This document shows, in pieces, positions 8,898 through 17,922 of a DNA stretch of 64,000 nt; position 1 is the stretch's first letter; every line of letters starts with the position of its first letter. Source of the stretch: an uncultured Mobiluncus sp. (GTDB lineage Bacteria; Actinomycetota; Actinomycetes; Actinomycetales; Actinomycetaceae). Position numbers and translations under genes: made by a program. Below the pieces are notes generated by a model. That model did no database searches, was not told where the DNA came from, and saw only the letters and a program-made list of their open reading frames with translations. The stretch lies in assembly GCF_947254095.1 (NCBI RefSeq), contig NZ_CAMYBV010000011.1, positions 1 through 64,000 on the forward strand, given 5' to 3'.

Positions 8898-9158
8898 TTA
8901 GGCGTTGGCGACTTCCTTAATGCTCACGATGCGGCGATCGCGATGACGGCCGAATTCAACTTCGCCGGTCTTCAGGGCGAACAGGGTGTCGTCCTTGCCG
9001 ATGCCCACGTTGAAGCCGGGGTGGTAGTGGGTGCCGCGCTGGCGTACCAAAATTTCACCAGCGTTGACCAGCTGACCACCGAAACGCTTTACTCCCAGGC
9101 GCTGCGCGTTCGAATCGCGACCGTTGTGGGAAGAACCGAGACCTTTCTTATGTGCCAT
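8898..9158 (-). CDS. rpmA: 50S ribosomal protein L27
   Basis: An 86-aa protein with the standard L27 start MAHKKGLGSSHNGRDS and the GVKRFGGQLV and RQRGTHYHPG stretches. L27 sits at the peptidyl transferase centre. There is no Firmicutes-type N-terminal extension that would need cleavage. It lies 11 bp downstream of rplU, as in most bacteria. Confidence 0.97.
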   Translation of the reverse strand: MAHKKGLGSSHNGRDSNAQRLGVKRFGGQLVNAGEILVRQRGTHYHPGFNVGIGKDDTLFALKTGEVEFGRHRDRRIVSIKEVANA

Positions 9159-9169
9159 TGTTACACCCC

Positions 9170-9478
9170 TTACTTAATGGAAGTTATCTTAATGCGGGTC
9201 AGCGGTTGACGGTGACCTTGACGCTTCCGATAACCAGTCTTGTTCTTATACTTGACAATGGAAATCTTGGGACCCTTGGCTGCGCCCAGCACCTCCGCGC
9301 TGACCTTTACCTTAGCTACGTCAGCAGCCTGGGACGTTACCTTGGCGCCGTCAACCAACAGAATCGCAGGCAGCTCAATCGTTTCCCCCACTGCCTTGTC
9401 AACTTTTTCTACCAGCAGCTCTTCGCCGACAGAGACTTTCTCCTGTCGACCGCCGGCCTTAACGATTGCATATACCAC
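9170..9478 (-). CDS. rplU: 50S ribosomal protein L21
   Basis: L21 of 102 aa, ending in the conserved RKRQGHRQPLT motif. I choose the GTG at 9478, giving MVYAIVKAGGRQEK, which matches the family start exactly. The longer reading frame to 9541 adds 21 residues not found in L21. The Shine-Dalgarno is weak (AGTGAG). First gene of an rplU-rpmA-obgE run; the MATE gene 75 bp upstream is on the same strand. Confidence 0.93.
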   Translation of the reverse strand: MVYAIVKAGGRQEKVSVGEELLVEKVDKAVGETIELPAILLVDGAKVTSQAADVAKVKVSAEVLGAAKGPKISIVKYKNKTGYRKRQGHRQPLTRIKITSIK

Positions 9479-9553
9479 GTCGAAACTCACTTTTCTGAAT
9501 GTTTTTCGTCCAACTGTGCCCTCGCTAACCGCAAGAAGCACCGAAGTTCTAAA

Positions 9554-10987
9554 TTACCGGATTTCACCTGTTTTTGCAAAATCAAGTTTCATCCACTGGT
9601 CTTGGCGGATGCGCCAGCCCAACGTGGCCAGGCGCGCCAGGAAGAACACCCCGCAATAACATCCCCACAACCAGGCGAGTCCCAGGATTCCGCCGGGCGC
9701 GAAACGCCACACCAGCACCAGAGCCGGGATATAAACAACCAGGTTAATCAGTCCCGCGAGAGCCAGATACCACGTGTCGTTGGCGCCAATCAAGACCCCG
9801 TCGAACACGAAAACTACCCCGGCCAGCGGTTGAAAGAACGCCGACACCAGCAGTGCCAGAGCGGCCGCAGCCAGCACTTCGGGGTCGCTGGAAAAGATGC
9901 GCGGCCACAGCGGAGCCAAGACCGCAATGCTCAGCCCCAGCACGACTCCCAGTCCCAGCCCCCACAGCGACACTCGGCGAATCAGGTCGCGCACCGCCTG
10001 ACGGTCGGCTCGCCCCAACTCGAAACCAATGAGTGCCTGCACCGCGATAGCCAGAGAATCGTGCAGGTTTGCCCCGAGGGTCCAGGTGTTCGCCGCAATC
10101 TGACGCCCGGCGATGGCGACTTCCCCTTGTGAGGCCGCCACCCACAGGGTGCCGAGAATAACAATCTGCATGGTGAGGGTACGAATCATCAGGGGCAAGC
10201 CTCCGGCCAGAGCCGCGAAAATCGCCCGGAACTCAGGATGGAGCGCGACCTTGGCGCGCCGGGCTCCAGCCATAATTTTCAGCGCAAATGCTGTCCCCAT
10301 GCCGATACCCGCGATGGAAGTGCCGATACCCGCCCCGGTTACCCCCAGATTGAAACCGTAGATAAACACGGCGTTGAAAGCTACGTTTGCGATAGCGCCG
10401 GTGACCGAAATCACCAGTGGGGTCTTGGCGTCCAGCACGCCGCGCATGGCTCCGGTTCCCGCCAAGACCAGCATCATCCCCAGCATGGAGGGCGCCGCCG
10501 CTCGCAGATACGCTGCCCCTTGGACATTGACCGCCGCGGAGGCCCCGAACAACGAAACAATCGGCAGCGCCCCGACCCACAGGACTACTGCCAACACCGT
10601 TCCGACCAGCAGCCCCAGCCAGGCACCATCCACCCCGGTCTTGACCGCGGCGTGCCGGTCCCCCGCACCCAGCTGGCGTGAGGCCACCGCGGTGGTGGTG
10701 TAGACCAGGAAAATACAAATCCCCACCAAGAACACGTTGACCGATGAACCGAGGGTCAAGCCGGCCAGCTCAGTGGTTCCCACGTGCCCAATCATGGCCG
10801 AATCCGCCATCACCATGAGCGGTTCAGCCAGCAGCGACCCCAGGGAGGGCACAGCGAGCGACAAAATCCGCCGATTCAGGGGCTGGTTCTCCGGTTCAAC
10901 AGTCGCATTCTCCGATTCAACAGGTTGGTTTTCCGGTTCATAAGGTCGGTTCTCAGCTGGCATGGGGTCCTCCGGTTCCATGTTCAC
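9554..10987 (-). CDS. MATE-family efflux transporter (DinF-like)
   Basis: A 477-aa multidrug and toxin extrusion protein with about 12 membrane helices in two homologous halves. Typical MATE text includes LSLAVPSLGSLLAEPLMVMADSAMIGHVGTTELAGL. These pumps move cationic drugs or metabolites out using H+ or Na+. The first 38 residues are an unusual acidic repeat (EPENQPVESENATVEPENQP) ahead of helix 1. The start overlaps the end of the rseP-like gene by 4 bp. Actinobacteria usually have ispG after dxr-rseP; here the MATE gene takes that place. Confidence 0.9.
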   Translation of the reverse strand: MNMEPEDPMPAENRPYEPENQPVESENATVEPENQPLNRRILSLAVPSLGSLLAEPLMVMADSAMIGHVGTTELAGLTLGSSVNVFLVGICIFLVYTTTAVASRQLGAGDRHAAVKTGVDGAWLGLLVGTVLAVVLWVGALPIVSLFGASAAVNVQGAAYLRAAAPSMLGMMLVLAGTGAMRGVLDAKTPLVISVTGAIANVAFNAVFIYGFNLGVTGAGIGTSIAGIGMGTAFALKIMAGARRAKVALHPEFRAIFAALAGGLPLMIRTLTMQIVILGTLWVAASQGEVAIAGRQIAANTWTLGANLHDSLAIAVQALIGFELGRADRQAVRDLIRRVSLWGLGLGVVLGLSIAVLAPLWPRIFSSDPEVLAAAALALLVSAFFQPLAGVVFVFDGVLIGANDTWYLALAGLINLVVYIPALVLVWRFAPGGILGLAWLWGCYCGVFFLARLATLGWRIRQDQWMKLDFAKTGEIR

Positions 10988-12192
10988 AGCACCGGTTTCA
11001 AAATATCGGCCACAATCAGCAGCACCGTCATGGCGATGAAAGCGATGACCACCGTGGCCGTCACCGGCAGCATTGCCGCCAAATCGACCGGACCACCGTC
11101 ATCGAGACCCCGCGCGCGGCGCACCCGCTTACGAATCCCCTCATAAATCGCGCCCGCGGCTTGCCCGCCATCGAGGGGCATCAGCGGAATGAGGTTAAAC
11201 ATGAACAGGGTCATGTTCAGCGACCCGAACAGCAGTAGGAACGACCGCAGCTTCTCCATAAAACCGTAACCGACAGAGTCGCTGGCGGCGATAGAGCCCG
11301 CGACCTGGCCCATTCCGACGATTCCCATCACCGAGTTCGGGTCGCGCGGCTGATTCGGCTGGAACAGCCCGATGGTGGTGTGCCACAGTTTCACCGGCAG
11401 AGCCAACAGGATTTTCGCGGTACCTTTACCGGTCTCCCACTGGTAGTTAGCGACTTCCCCCCAGCTGGCGTGGTGGCGTTCGGTAACGGCGATGACACCG
11501 ATGACCGAGCGCTTTTCCCCTTCCATAGTTTGGGGTGTCACCTGGATAGTCTTGGTTTCGCCCTCACGCCGGACCGTGAGAGTGGCCGGTTTCCCCGGCT
11601 GGCTCACCGCCACTTTACTGATGACTTCGTCCCAGGTCTTCATGGTTTTGCCGTTCCAGGCGGTGATAACATCGCCGGGCGCCACTCCCGCCGCGGCCGC
11701 GGGAGAATTCGGCGAAACCGTGGCGACTTCGCGGGTCGGCAGCTCGTAGCCAATCGCGCTCAACCCCACCAGCACGCACAGGAAACTCAACGCCAGATTC
11801 ACCAAAGTGCCGCTGACCATCACGATCAGGCGCTGCCAAATGGGTTTGGCGTAAAACGCGCGGTGTTCCTGGCCGGGCGGGATTTCATCGTTGGAGGCAA
11901 TCCGAGCCTCCTCAGCAGCGGTCAGCTCGCCTTTCCGATTTTTCGTGCGTCGCCCCGGATGTCCCGGCGCATACATCCCGACCATCTTCACGTAGCCGCC
12001 CAGCAGCACCCACTTCATTCCAACTTCGGTTTCCCCGATTTGGCGCGAAAAAATCTTTGGTCCAAACCCGATGAAATACTGGGTACAGAGGATGTCGAAG
12101 CGTTTTGCGGGTATCAGGTGTCCCAGTTCATGCAGGGCAATCGACACCATCAACCCCACCACAAGGGCGATGATTCCAGTGAAATAATCCAT
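10984..12192 (-). CDS. rseP: Site-2 intramembrane metalloprotease (RseP/Rip1-type, M50)
   Basis: A 402-aa zinc protease that cuts anti-sigma factors and other single-pass proteins within the membrane. The metal site HELGH is at residues 21-25 in the first helix, the third ligand is in LMPLDGGQ near residue 340, and a single PDZ domain lies at about 150-230 (GVAPGDVITAWNGK). A basic insert (HPGRRTKNRKGELTAAEEA) separates the first helices from the next. dxr is directly upstream on the same strand, the usual actinobacterial arrangement. Confidence 0.94.
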   Translation of the reverse strand: MDYFTGIIALVVGLMVSIALHELGHLIPAKRFDILCTQYFIGFGPKIFSRQIGETEVGMKWVLLGGYVKMVGMYAPGHPGRRTKNRKGELTAAEEARIASNDEIPPGQEHRAFYAKPIWQRLIVMVSGTLVNLALSFLCVLVGLSAIGYELPTREVATVSPNSPAAAAGVAPGDVITAWNGKTMKTWDEVISKVAVSQPGKPATLTVRREGETKTIQVTPQTMEGEKRSVIGVIAVTERHHASWGEVANYQWETGKGTAKILLALPVKLWHTTIGLFQPNQPRDPNSVMGIVGMGQVAGSIAASDSVGYGFMEKLRSFLLLFGSLNMTLFMFNLIPLMPLDGGQAAGAIYEGIRKRVRRARGLDDGGPVDLAAMLPVTATVVIAFIAMTVLLIVADILKPVL

Positions 12193-12216
12193 GGCAAGAC
12201 GGTCCCGGTACGGTGT

Positions 12217-13431
12217 TTAGCGGTTCTCGATGAGCTCGGTGGCTCGCTGTTTAGCCCATTCCAAAATGCGTTCCAGCGCGGACAGGTCCGGGTCGGACAC
12301 GCCGTGGTGTTCGCTGACAACCTGCTGCACCACGTCATAGATACCGAGGAAAGGCAGACGTCCGTCCAAGAAAGCATTGACGGCGATTTCGTCCGCGCTG
12401 GCCAGGACCGCAGGATGGGTGTCGGAGGCGGAAATGGCGTGACGAGCCAGGCTCACCGCCGGGAAAATCGCCTCGTTGAGCGGCTCGAACTGCCAGGTTG
12501 CGGCACTGCTCCAGTCACAAGCGGGGGCTACCTCGCGTAGCCGGGCGGGGGCGGACAGTCCCAGGGCAATCGGAATGCGCATATCGGGCGGGGAGGCCTG
12601 CAGTAGGGTCGCGCCGTCCCGGAACTGCACCATGGAATGCACAATCGATCCGGGGTGCACCACGACGTCGATGTTTTTCGGTTCAATATCGAACAGCAGC
12701 GAAGCCTCGATAACTTCCAGCCCCTTATTAAACATGGTGGCCGAATTGACGGTCACCAGCGGCCCCATGTCCCAAGTCGGGTGGTTCAGGGCTTGCTCAA
12801 CCGTCACGTTTTCCAGTTCCACGCGGGTTTTTGAACGGAACGGACCGCCGCTAGCGGTCAGAATCAGGCGTTCCACCTCGCTGTAGCCGGTGACGGTCGG
12901 AGAGCACAAGCCGCGTTCGTGTTTGCCCGAGCGCAGCGCCTGCCAGATAGCGCTGTGTTCGGAATCGACCGGCACGATCTGGCCCGGTCGCCGCAAAGTT
13001 TCGCGCACCAGGGAACCGCCGATGACCAGGGATTCTTTGTTAGCCAGAGCCAGGCGCGCCCCGGAGTCCAACGCCCGCAGCGTCGCGTGCAGGCCGGAAA
13101 TCCCCGCGATGGCGTTCAAAACGATGCCTTGGGGCACGAATCCGGCGGCCGCTTCGACTCCGGCCAGGCCGGTCAACAGGTTATGGCTGGCTCGCGGCTG
13201 GCCCAGCTGTATCTCTGCCTCGCGGATTGCCTCGTCCAGCTCCGCCACGGAGCCGTTCGCCACGGCCACCATCGGCACTTCAAATTCGACGGCTTGACGT
13301 GCCAACACATCCAAGTGCCGCCCGGAGGCAGCCAAGCCCTGCACCCGAAAGTGTCCGGGGTGGGAGCGAACAATGTCCAAAGCCTGGGTTCCAATCGAGC
13401 CGGTAGAACCCAAAATTACAATATCTTGCAC
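12217..13431 (-). CDS. dxr: 1-deoxy-D-xylulose-5-phosphate reductoisomerase
   Basis: The second enzyme of the MEP isoprenoid pathway, converting DXP to MEP with NADPH. The N-terminal dinucleotide-binding motif GSTGSIG is at residues 8-14. Catalytic-domain stretches NKESLVIGG, VPVDSEHSAIWQ and TASGGPF are all present. Length of 404 aa is usual. It precedes rseP with a 24-bp gap, so the two are probably cotranscribed. Confidence 0.96.
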   Translation of the reverse strand: MQDIVILGSTGSIGTQALDIVRSHPGHFRVQGLAASGRHLDVLARQAVEFEVPMVAVANGSVAELDEAIREAEIQLGQPRASHNLLTGLAGVEAAAGFVPQGIVLNAIAGISGLHATLRALDSGARLALANKESLVIGGSLVRETLRRPGQIVPVDSEHSAIWQALRSGKHERGLCSPTVTGYSEVERLILTASGGPFRSKTRVELENVTVEQALNHPTWDMGPLVTVNSATMFNKGLEVIEASLLFDIEPKNIDVVVHPGSIVHSMVQFRDGATLLQASPPDMRIPIALGLSAPARLREVAPACDWSSAATWQFEPLNEAIFPAVSLARHAISASDTHPAVLASADEIAVNAFLDGRLPFLGIYDVVQQVVSEHHGVSDPDLSALERILEWAKQRATELIENR

Positions 13432-13534
13432 CCGTTCATTCTAACGGCAAGTTTAGGTTTCGCTCATTCACAGCGACCAGCAACCCCGCAAGGAGACGGA
13501 TAAAACCCCGCCAACCCCCTTGTGAAAAGCAAAA

Positions 13535-14092
13535 TCACTCAACAGCCAGCAGCACTTCGACCGCACGAGCCAGGTAAGCGTCAACCGGGCCTTCCAAGTA
13601 TGCCCGGGCTCCTTTCGCTTCCGCAAACACCGCGTCGCGGATTTCTTTGCTGGTCAGAGGCTTGTTTTCGTCAAAATATGCCACCAGGCGATCCAGCAGC
13701 GCGTCCACGTCCTCAATCCGGTAGCCACGCTGGCGCCCTTGAGGGTGGGCAAATCGTTTCCCTGCCGGACGCAACAGCCGCGGATAGAGAGTTGTGGCCT
13801 GTTCCGCCACCAGCGACATCCAAGCCTTTTGCCCGTTCACCGCAATATGGTCGGCCCGCGCCCGCGCCACAAAAGCCGATTCCAGCCGGTCCATCGCCGC
13901 ATCAACTTCGATAAAGTTGTATCCCCCGCGCACCACGTTGAACCCCTGGGCCCGCACCTGCGCCGCCCCGAAATTCGCCGGTCCACCGTTGCCTTCGTAT
14001 GCCGAACGTGCCTTCGCTAAGAACTTGTCGACCTGGTTGCGGTCGTAGCCCTTCCCCAGGAGTTTAGCGGTGCGAAACGTCGTGTCGCTCAC
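13535..14092 (-). CDS. DivIVA-domain-like protein
   Basis: A 185-aa protein with two short DivIVA-type motifs: FRTAKLLGKGYDRNQVDKFL near the start and the RGYRIEDVDALLDRL stretch at about 130. The motif GYxxxxVDxxL is what DivIVA/Wag31 uses for polar membrane binding. Unlike true DivIVA there is no long coiled coil, so this is probably an accessory protein of pole or division-site organisation rather than the main polar scaffold. It lies between rlmN and dxr, all on the same strand. Confidence 0.75.
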   Translation of the reverse strand: MSDTTFRTAKLLGKGYDRNQVDKFLAKARSAYEGNGGPANFGAAQVRAQGFNVVRGGYNFIEVDAAMDRLESAFVARARADHIAVNGQKAWMSLVAEQATTLYPRLLRPAGKRFAHPQGRQRGYRIEDVDALLDRLVAYFDENKPLTSKEIRDAVFAEAKGARAYLEGPVDAYLARAVEVLLAVE

Positions 14093-14155
14093 GTCCGGCC
14101 CTTTCCTTGTCTCTCTATGTTCTCAACAGTTTTCCGCGCGCTTTCCGAGTTTCCT

Positions 14156-15328
14156 CTATGCCGCGGGAGACTGCTTCGCTTTCGCCGCGAGTTGCCCGCA
14201 GGCCCCGTCAATATCGGAGCCGCGCGTATCCCGCAGCGTAGTGCTAATTCCAGCTTGCCGCAAAATCTCCATGAATTCGTCCATGACACGCGGCAGGGAG
14301 GCATCCCAGATACTCCCTGGCGTGGGATTGAGCGGAATCGGGTTCACATGCGCCCAGGTTTTGCCCCGTTCATTGAGTTTATCCGCTAGCAGCTGGGCTC
14401 GCCACGGGTGGTCGTTCATGTCCCTAATCAGGGCGTATTCAATAGAAACGCGCCGCCCGGTAGCTTGGAAATATGCATAAGCGGTGTCCAACAGTTCATC
14501 GACCTGGTAGCGCCGGTTCATGGGTATCAGTTCGTTGCGCAGTTCGTCGTCCGGAGCATGCAGGGACACCGCCAAAGTGACCGGCAGCCCTTCTTGGGTC
14601 AGCTTGCGAATTCCCGGCACCAGCCCGACGGTGGAAACGACCAGGTTGCGGGCCGAAATCCCGAAGCCTTGCGGGGCTGCGGCGGTGAGGGTTCGAATCG
14701 TGTGCAGCAGGGATTTGTAGTTGGCCAGCGGCTCGCCCATCCCCATAAACACCAGGTTAGACAGCCGTGCCGGGCTGCCGAGTTCCCCGTCTTGGGCGGC
14801 CCGGGCGGCGAGCCGGACCTGTTCCAAAATTTCCGCCGCCGAGAGGTTTCGAGTCAACCCCAGTTGGCCGGTCGCGCAAAACGGACAGCCCATACCGCAG
14901 CCGACCTGGGAGGATACGCACAAGGTGACGCGCTTCGGGTAGCGCATCAGGACAGATTCCACTTGGGCGCCGTCGAAGAGTCGCCACAGGGTTTTTCGGG
15001 TCCAACCCCGATCAGCGACCTGGGTCACGACCGGGGTAATCAGCTCAGGTAGCAGGTCACGAGCCCGTTCCTGGTCGGCTTGGCCCAGGTCTGTCATCTG
15101 GGAGGGATCGGCTTCCAGGCGCCCAAAATAGTGGCGCGCCACCTGGTCGGCACGAAACGGCCGCATCCCCGCCGCGGCCACCGCCTCACGGCGCTTCTGC
15201 GGGTCTAAGTCGGCGAAATGCCGCGGCGGTTTACCCCGAGCCTGAGCCCGAAAGTTGAGTTCTGCCGCAGCCCCCGCGTGCGTGGCCCCCACCGGCGGTT
15301 GTTCGTGGGGCAGAACCTGTCTTTCCAT
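14156..15328 (-). CDS. rlmN: Dual-specificity 23S rRNA/tRNA methyltransferase RlmN
   Basis: A radical-SAM enzyme that methylates C2 of A2503 in 23S rRNA and A37 in some tRNAs. The iron-sulfur cysteines are Cys144, Cys148 and Cys151 (VGCGMGCPFC). The C-terminal resolving cysteine is in DIDGACGQL near residue 377. A 30-residue N-terminal extension rich in Ala/Pro precedes the usual family start. cdsA lies 44 bp upstream on the same strand. Confidence 0.95.
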   Translation of the reverse strand: MERQVLPHEQPPVGATHAGAAAELNFRAQARGKPPRHFADLDPQKRREAVAAAGMRPFRADQVARHYFGRLEADPSQMTDLGQADQERARDLLPELITPVVTQVADRGWTRKTLWRLFDGAQVESVLMRYPKRVTLCVSSQVGCGMGCPFCATGQLGLTRNLSAAEILEQVRLAARAAQDGELGSPARLSNLVFMGMGEPLANYKSLLHTIRTLTAAAPQGFGISARNLVVSTVGLVPGIRKLTQEGLPVTLAVSLHAPDDELRNELIPMNRRYQVDELLDTAYAYFQATGRRVSIEYALIRDMNDHPWRAQLLADKLNERGKTWAHVNPIPLNPTPGSIWDASLPRVMDEFMEILRQAGISTTLRDTRGSDIDGACGQLAAKAKQSPAA

Positions 15329-15372
15329 AGGTTTCAGTTTAACGGTTTTTCCCAGAATTTCCCGAGCGGGGT

Positions 15373-16404
15373 CTAGGACAGCAACGGGACTTGTTGGGAA
15401 AAGATAGCGAACTTCAACACGATATAGGCCACCGGCGCCGTCATCAGGATGGAATCCATCCGGTCCAGCAGCCCGCCGTGTCCCGGCAAGAGGTGACCCA
15501 TATCTTTAATGCCGAGTTCCCGTTTCAACAACGATTCGCTCAAATCGCCCAGAGTTCCCACCCCAGCCATCAAAACACCCAGAATGATTCCGTAAAACCA
15601 CGGAATCCCAATCCAGAATGTGCCCGCCACGGACACGATGACGGCGAACAGGACCGAACCGGCAAACCCTTCCCAGGTCTTGCGCGGGGAAATAGACGGT
15701 GCCATGTGGTGGCGTCCCAGGAAACGCCCGCAGAAATAGCCCCCGGTGTCTGAACCCAGTGTGACGGACAAAACGAAAACTGCGGTGGCGGGGGCTCCGC
15801 ACTCCACCGCCAACAAAGCCAGGAAAGACCCCAAGAACGGAATATAAGCCACGGTCAGGGTACTGACCGTAACGTTCTTGAGCGCATCTTCGCCACGGTA
15901 GGGACCCGCCAACTGCCACAGCAGGGCGGCCGCCACCGTCAGGTAAGTCGCAGTCAGCATGGCTTCCAACCCGACCTGCCAGGCACAGATGAAAATCCCA
16001 ATCCCCCCGATGACGACGATAGGCATCCCCAAATGCCGGTCTGTAGACCGGATGGCATGGCGAAACTCGATGAGGCAAGCCACAATCGTTGCCGCGCACA
16101 AGGCTGCGAACAGGGGTTTCACCAGGAATAGGGTCAATCCGTAAGCCGCCAGCAGTCCCGCTCCGACCCCGGTGGCTGCCGCCAGGTTGCGTCCGGCCTT
16201 CCGAGGTTGGTTTGGCGAGGATTCTGTTGGTTCGGACTGGCCTTTCGCCACAGCAACGCCCCGACCCGGTTTCCGGCCCTGTTTGGCAGCACGGTTTTCC
16301 CGGCGGCTGGGACGGGTCACCGGATGCACCCCAGTTTCCGGGGTCACCGGAGCGACCGCTGCCTCGGAAGATTGCGGTGGCTGGAAATTCTCGGTATCGA
16401 CCAT
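15373..16404 (-). CDS. cdsA: Phosphatidate cytidylyltransferase
   Basis: An integral membrane enzyme making CDP-diacylglycerol from phosphatidate and CTP, the branch point of phospholipid synthesis. The C-terminal family signature is clear: SPRKTWEGFAGS, then GDLSESLLKRELGIKDMG and HGGLLDRMDS. About eight membrane helices follow a basic, Pro-rich cytoplasmic N-terminus of roughly 80 residues (RPSRRENRAAKQGRKPG). It is downstream of frr with a 45-bp gap, the usual frr-cdsA order. Confidence 0.94.
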   Translation of the reverse strand: MVDTENFQPPQSSEAAVAPVTPETGVHPVTRPSRRENRAAKQGRKPGRGVAVAKGQSEPTESSPNQPRKAGRNLAAATGVGAGLLAAYGLTLFLVKPLFAALCAATIVACLIEFRHAIRSTDRHLGMPIVVIGGIGIFICAWQVGLEAMLTATYLTVAAALLWQLAGPYRGEDALKNVTVSTLTVAYIPFLGSFLALLAVECGAPATAVFVLSVTLGSDTGGYFCGRFLGRHHMAPSISPRKTWEGFAGSVLFAVIVSVAGTFWIGIPWFYGIILGVLMAGVGTLGDLSESLLKRELGIKDMGHLLPGHGGLLDRMDSILMTAPVAYIVLKFAIFSQQVPLLS

Positions 16405-16449
16405 GCTCTAAAACCCAGATAATGACGGGTAATAACGGGTTGGCGGCGC

Positions 16450-17007
16450 CTAGATAGTCATCAACTCTGATTCTTTAGCAGCCAGCAGCTTGTCAATCTC
16501 ATCGGTGAACTTTTTTGTGATGGAATCGAGTTCCTTTTCGCCGCGTTTGATTTCGTCCTCGCCGAGTTGCTTGTTCTTTAACATGGATTCGAATTCGTCC
16601 TTGGCTTTGCGACGCAGCGAACGCACGGACTGGCGGCCCTCCTCGGCTTTGGTCTTCGCCATCTTAACGTATTCTTTGCGGCGTTCCTCCGTCAGGGCGG
16701 GCAGGACGATACGAATCGTTTTGCCGTCATCAGTAGGGTTCACGCCCAAGTCAGCCTCCGCAATGGCACGAATAATGTCTTGCGAGGCAGACTTGTCAAA
16801 AGGCTGGACGATGACGGTGCGCGCCTCGGGAATGTTAAAGGAAGCGAGCTGCTTTAACGGGGTGGGGGCGCCATAATAGTCGACCATAATGCCGTCAAAC
16901 ATGGCGGTATTGGCCCGACCGGTCCGAATAGCGGCAAATTCGTCTTGGGTGGCGCTCAAGGCCTTTTCCATCATGCTCTTGGCGGATTTGAGGGTGTCTT
17001 CAATCAC
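16450..17007 (-). CDS. frr: Ribosome recycling factor
   Basis: A 185-aa factor that, with EF-G, splits the ribosome after termination. Family landmarks include AIRTGRANTAMFDGIMVDYYG, PLKQLASFNIPEAR and LPALTEERRKEYVK. Full length with no oddities. It follows pyrH by 62 bp on the minus strand; this gap contains the sequence TTTTCTCCACAGG, loosely like the DnaA-box elements noted elsewhere in the window. Confidence 0.97.
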   Translation of the reverse strand: MIEDTLKSAKSMMEKALSATQDEFAAIRTGRANTAMFDGIMVDYYGAPTPLKQLASFNIPEARTVIVQPFDKSASQDIIRAIAEADLGVNPTDDGKTIRIVLPALTEERRKEYVKMAKTKAEEGRQSVRSLRRKAKDEFESMLKNKQLGEDEIKRGEKELDSITKKFTDEIDKLLAAKESELMTI

Positions 17008-17069
17008 GGGTTTCTCCTTTGTTCCTTAGTTTTCTCCACAGGTTCCCCGGTGGGGTTTCGTTATTTCAA

Positions 17070-17807
17070 TTACTTTTCGCTATAAAGCACAGTGCCGATG
17101 TTTTCGCCCAGCAACGCCCTGGTGACGTTACCCGGCTGCGTCATACCGAACACGCGCATTCTCAGTTCGTTTTCCGAACACAGGGAAAAAGCGGCCGCAT
17201 CCACGACTTTCAGCCCATCGCGCAACGCTTTCTCATAGCTGACCTGATCGAGTTTTTCAGCCTGGGGGTTCCGGCGCGGATCATCGGTGTACACCCCGTC
17301 TACCCCGTTCTTGCCCACCAGAAGTTCTTGGCAGTGCGTCTCCAGGGCGCGTTGCGCACTGACGGTGTCGGTCGAGAAATACGGCATCCCCGCGCCAGCC
17401 CCGAACACGACCACACGTCCTTTTTCGAGGTGACGGATGGCTCGCAAGGGCACATAAGGCTCGGCGACCTGGGTCATCGTGATGGCGGACTGCACCCGGG
17501 TGCGCACTCCGGCCTGTTCCAAGAAATCCTGCAGAGCCAAGGCATTCATGACGGTGCCCAGCATCCCCATATAGTCTGCCCGAGCGCGGTCCAAGCCGCG
17601 CTGGCTCAGCTCTGCACCGCGAAAGAAGTTCCCGCCGCCAACCACGATGGCAACCTGCACGCCCTGCGTCACCGCCGCGGCGACCTGCTGAGCGATATTG
17701 GAAACGACATCGGGGTCGAGCCCCACTTGACCGCCGCCAAAGACTTCACCGGATAGTTTCATCAAAACCCGGCGTTTACCGGGGGCTACTGAGCCGTCAT
17801 CGCTCAT
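17070..17807 (-). CDS. pyrH: UMP kinase
   Basis: A 245-aa bacterial UMP kinase of the amino-acid-kinase fold, making UDP from UMP and ATP. Motifs: RVLMKLSGEVFGG at the N-terminus, VVGGGNFFRG for phosphate binding, and the uridylate region TDTVSAQRALE. A ribosome-binding site AGGGAGAAG precedes the ATG. Its own promoter probably lies in the hairpin region upstream (TATAAT at 17848-17843). Confidence 0.97.
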   Translation of the reverse strand: MSDDGSVAPGKRRVLMKLSGEVFGGGQVGLDPDVVSNIAQQVAAAVTQGVQVAIVVGGGNFFRGAELSQRGLDRARADYMGMLGTVMNALALQDFLEQAGVRTRVQSAITMTQVAEPYVPLRAIRHLEKGRVVVFGAGAGMPYFSTDTVSAQRALETHCQELLVGKNGVDGVYTDDPRRNPQAEKLDQVSYEKALRDGLKVVDAAAFSLCSENELRMRVFGMTQPGNVTRALLGENIGTVLYSEK

Positions 17808-17842
17808 CTATCTTCTCCCTTGAAAGACCTACATCCTTAGAC

Positions 17843-17889
17843 ATTATACGCAAATGCCCCAAAGCCTTCATTGACCCTGGGGCATTTGC
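17843..17889 (-). promoter_or_regulatory. Hairpin after tsf overlapping a probable pyrH promoter
   Basis: A 12-bp perfect stem (GCAAATGCCCCA at 17850-17861 pairing with TGGGGCATTTGC at 17878-17889, 16-nt loop) lies between tsf and pyrH. On the minus strand it is followed 1 nt later by TATAAT (17848-17843), a perfect -10 for pyrH. The stem has no U-tract, so it may act as an mRNA 3'-end or processing structure for rpsB-tsf while its lower arm forms part of the pyrH promoter spacer. The -35 (ATGAAG) is weak. Confidence 0.6.
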
Positions 17890-17922
17890 CTAGTTCAAAT
17901 GGTTACTAAACCCTTTTGGGGT

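Noticed and set aside
9479..9541. N-terminal extension of L21
   Set aside because: The family start MVYAIVKAGGRQ is matched exactly from the GTG at 9478; the extra 21 residues are not seen in L21.
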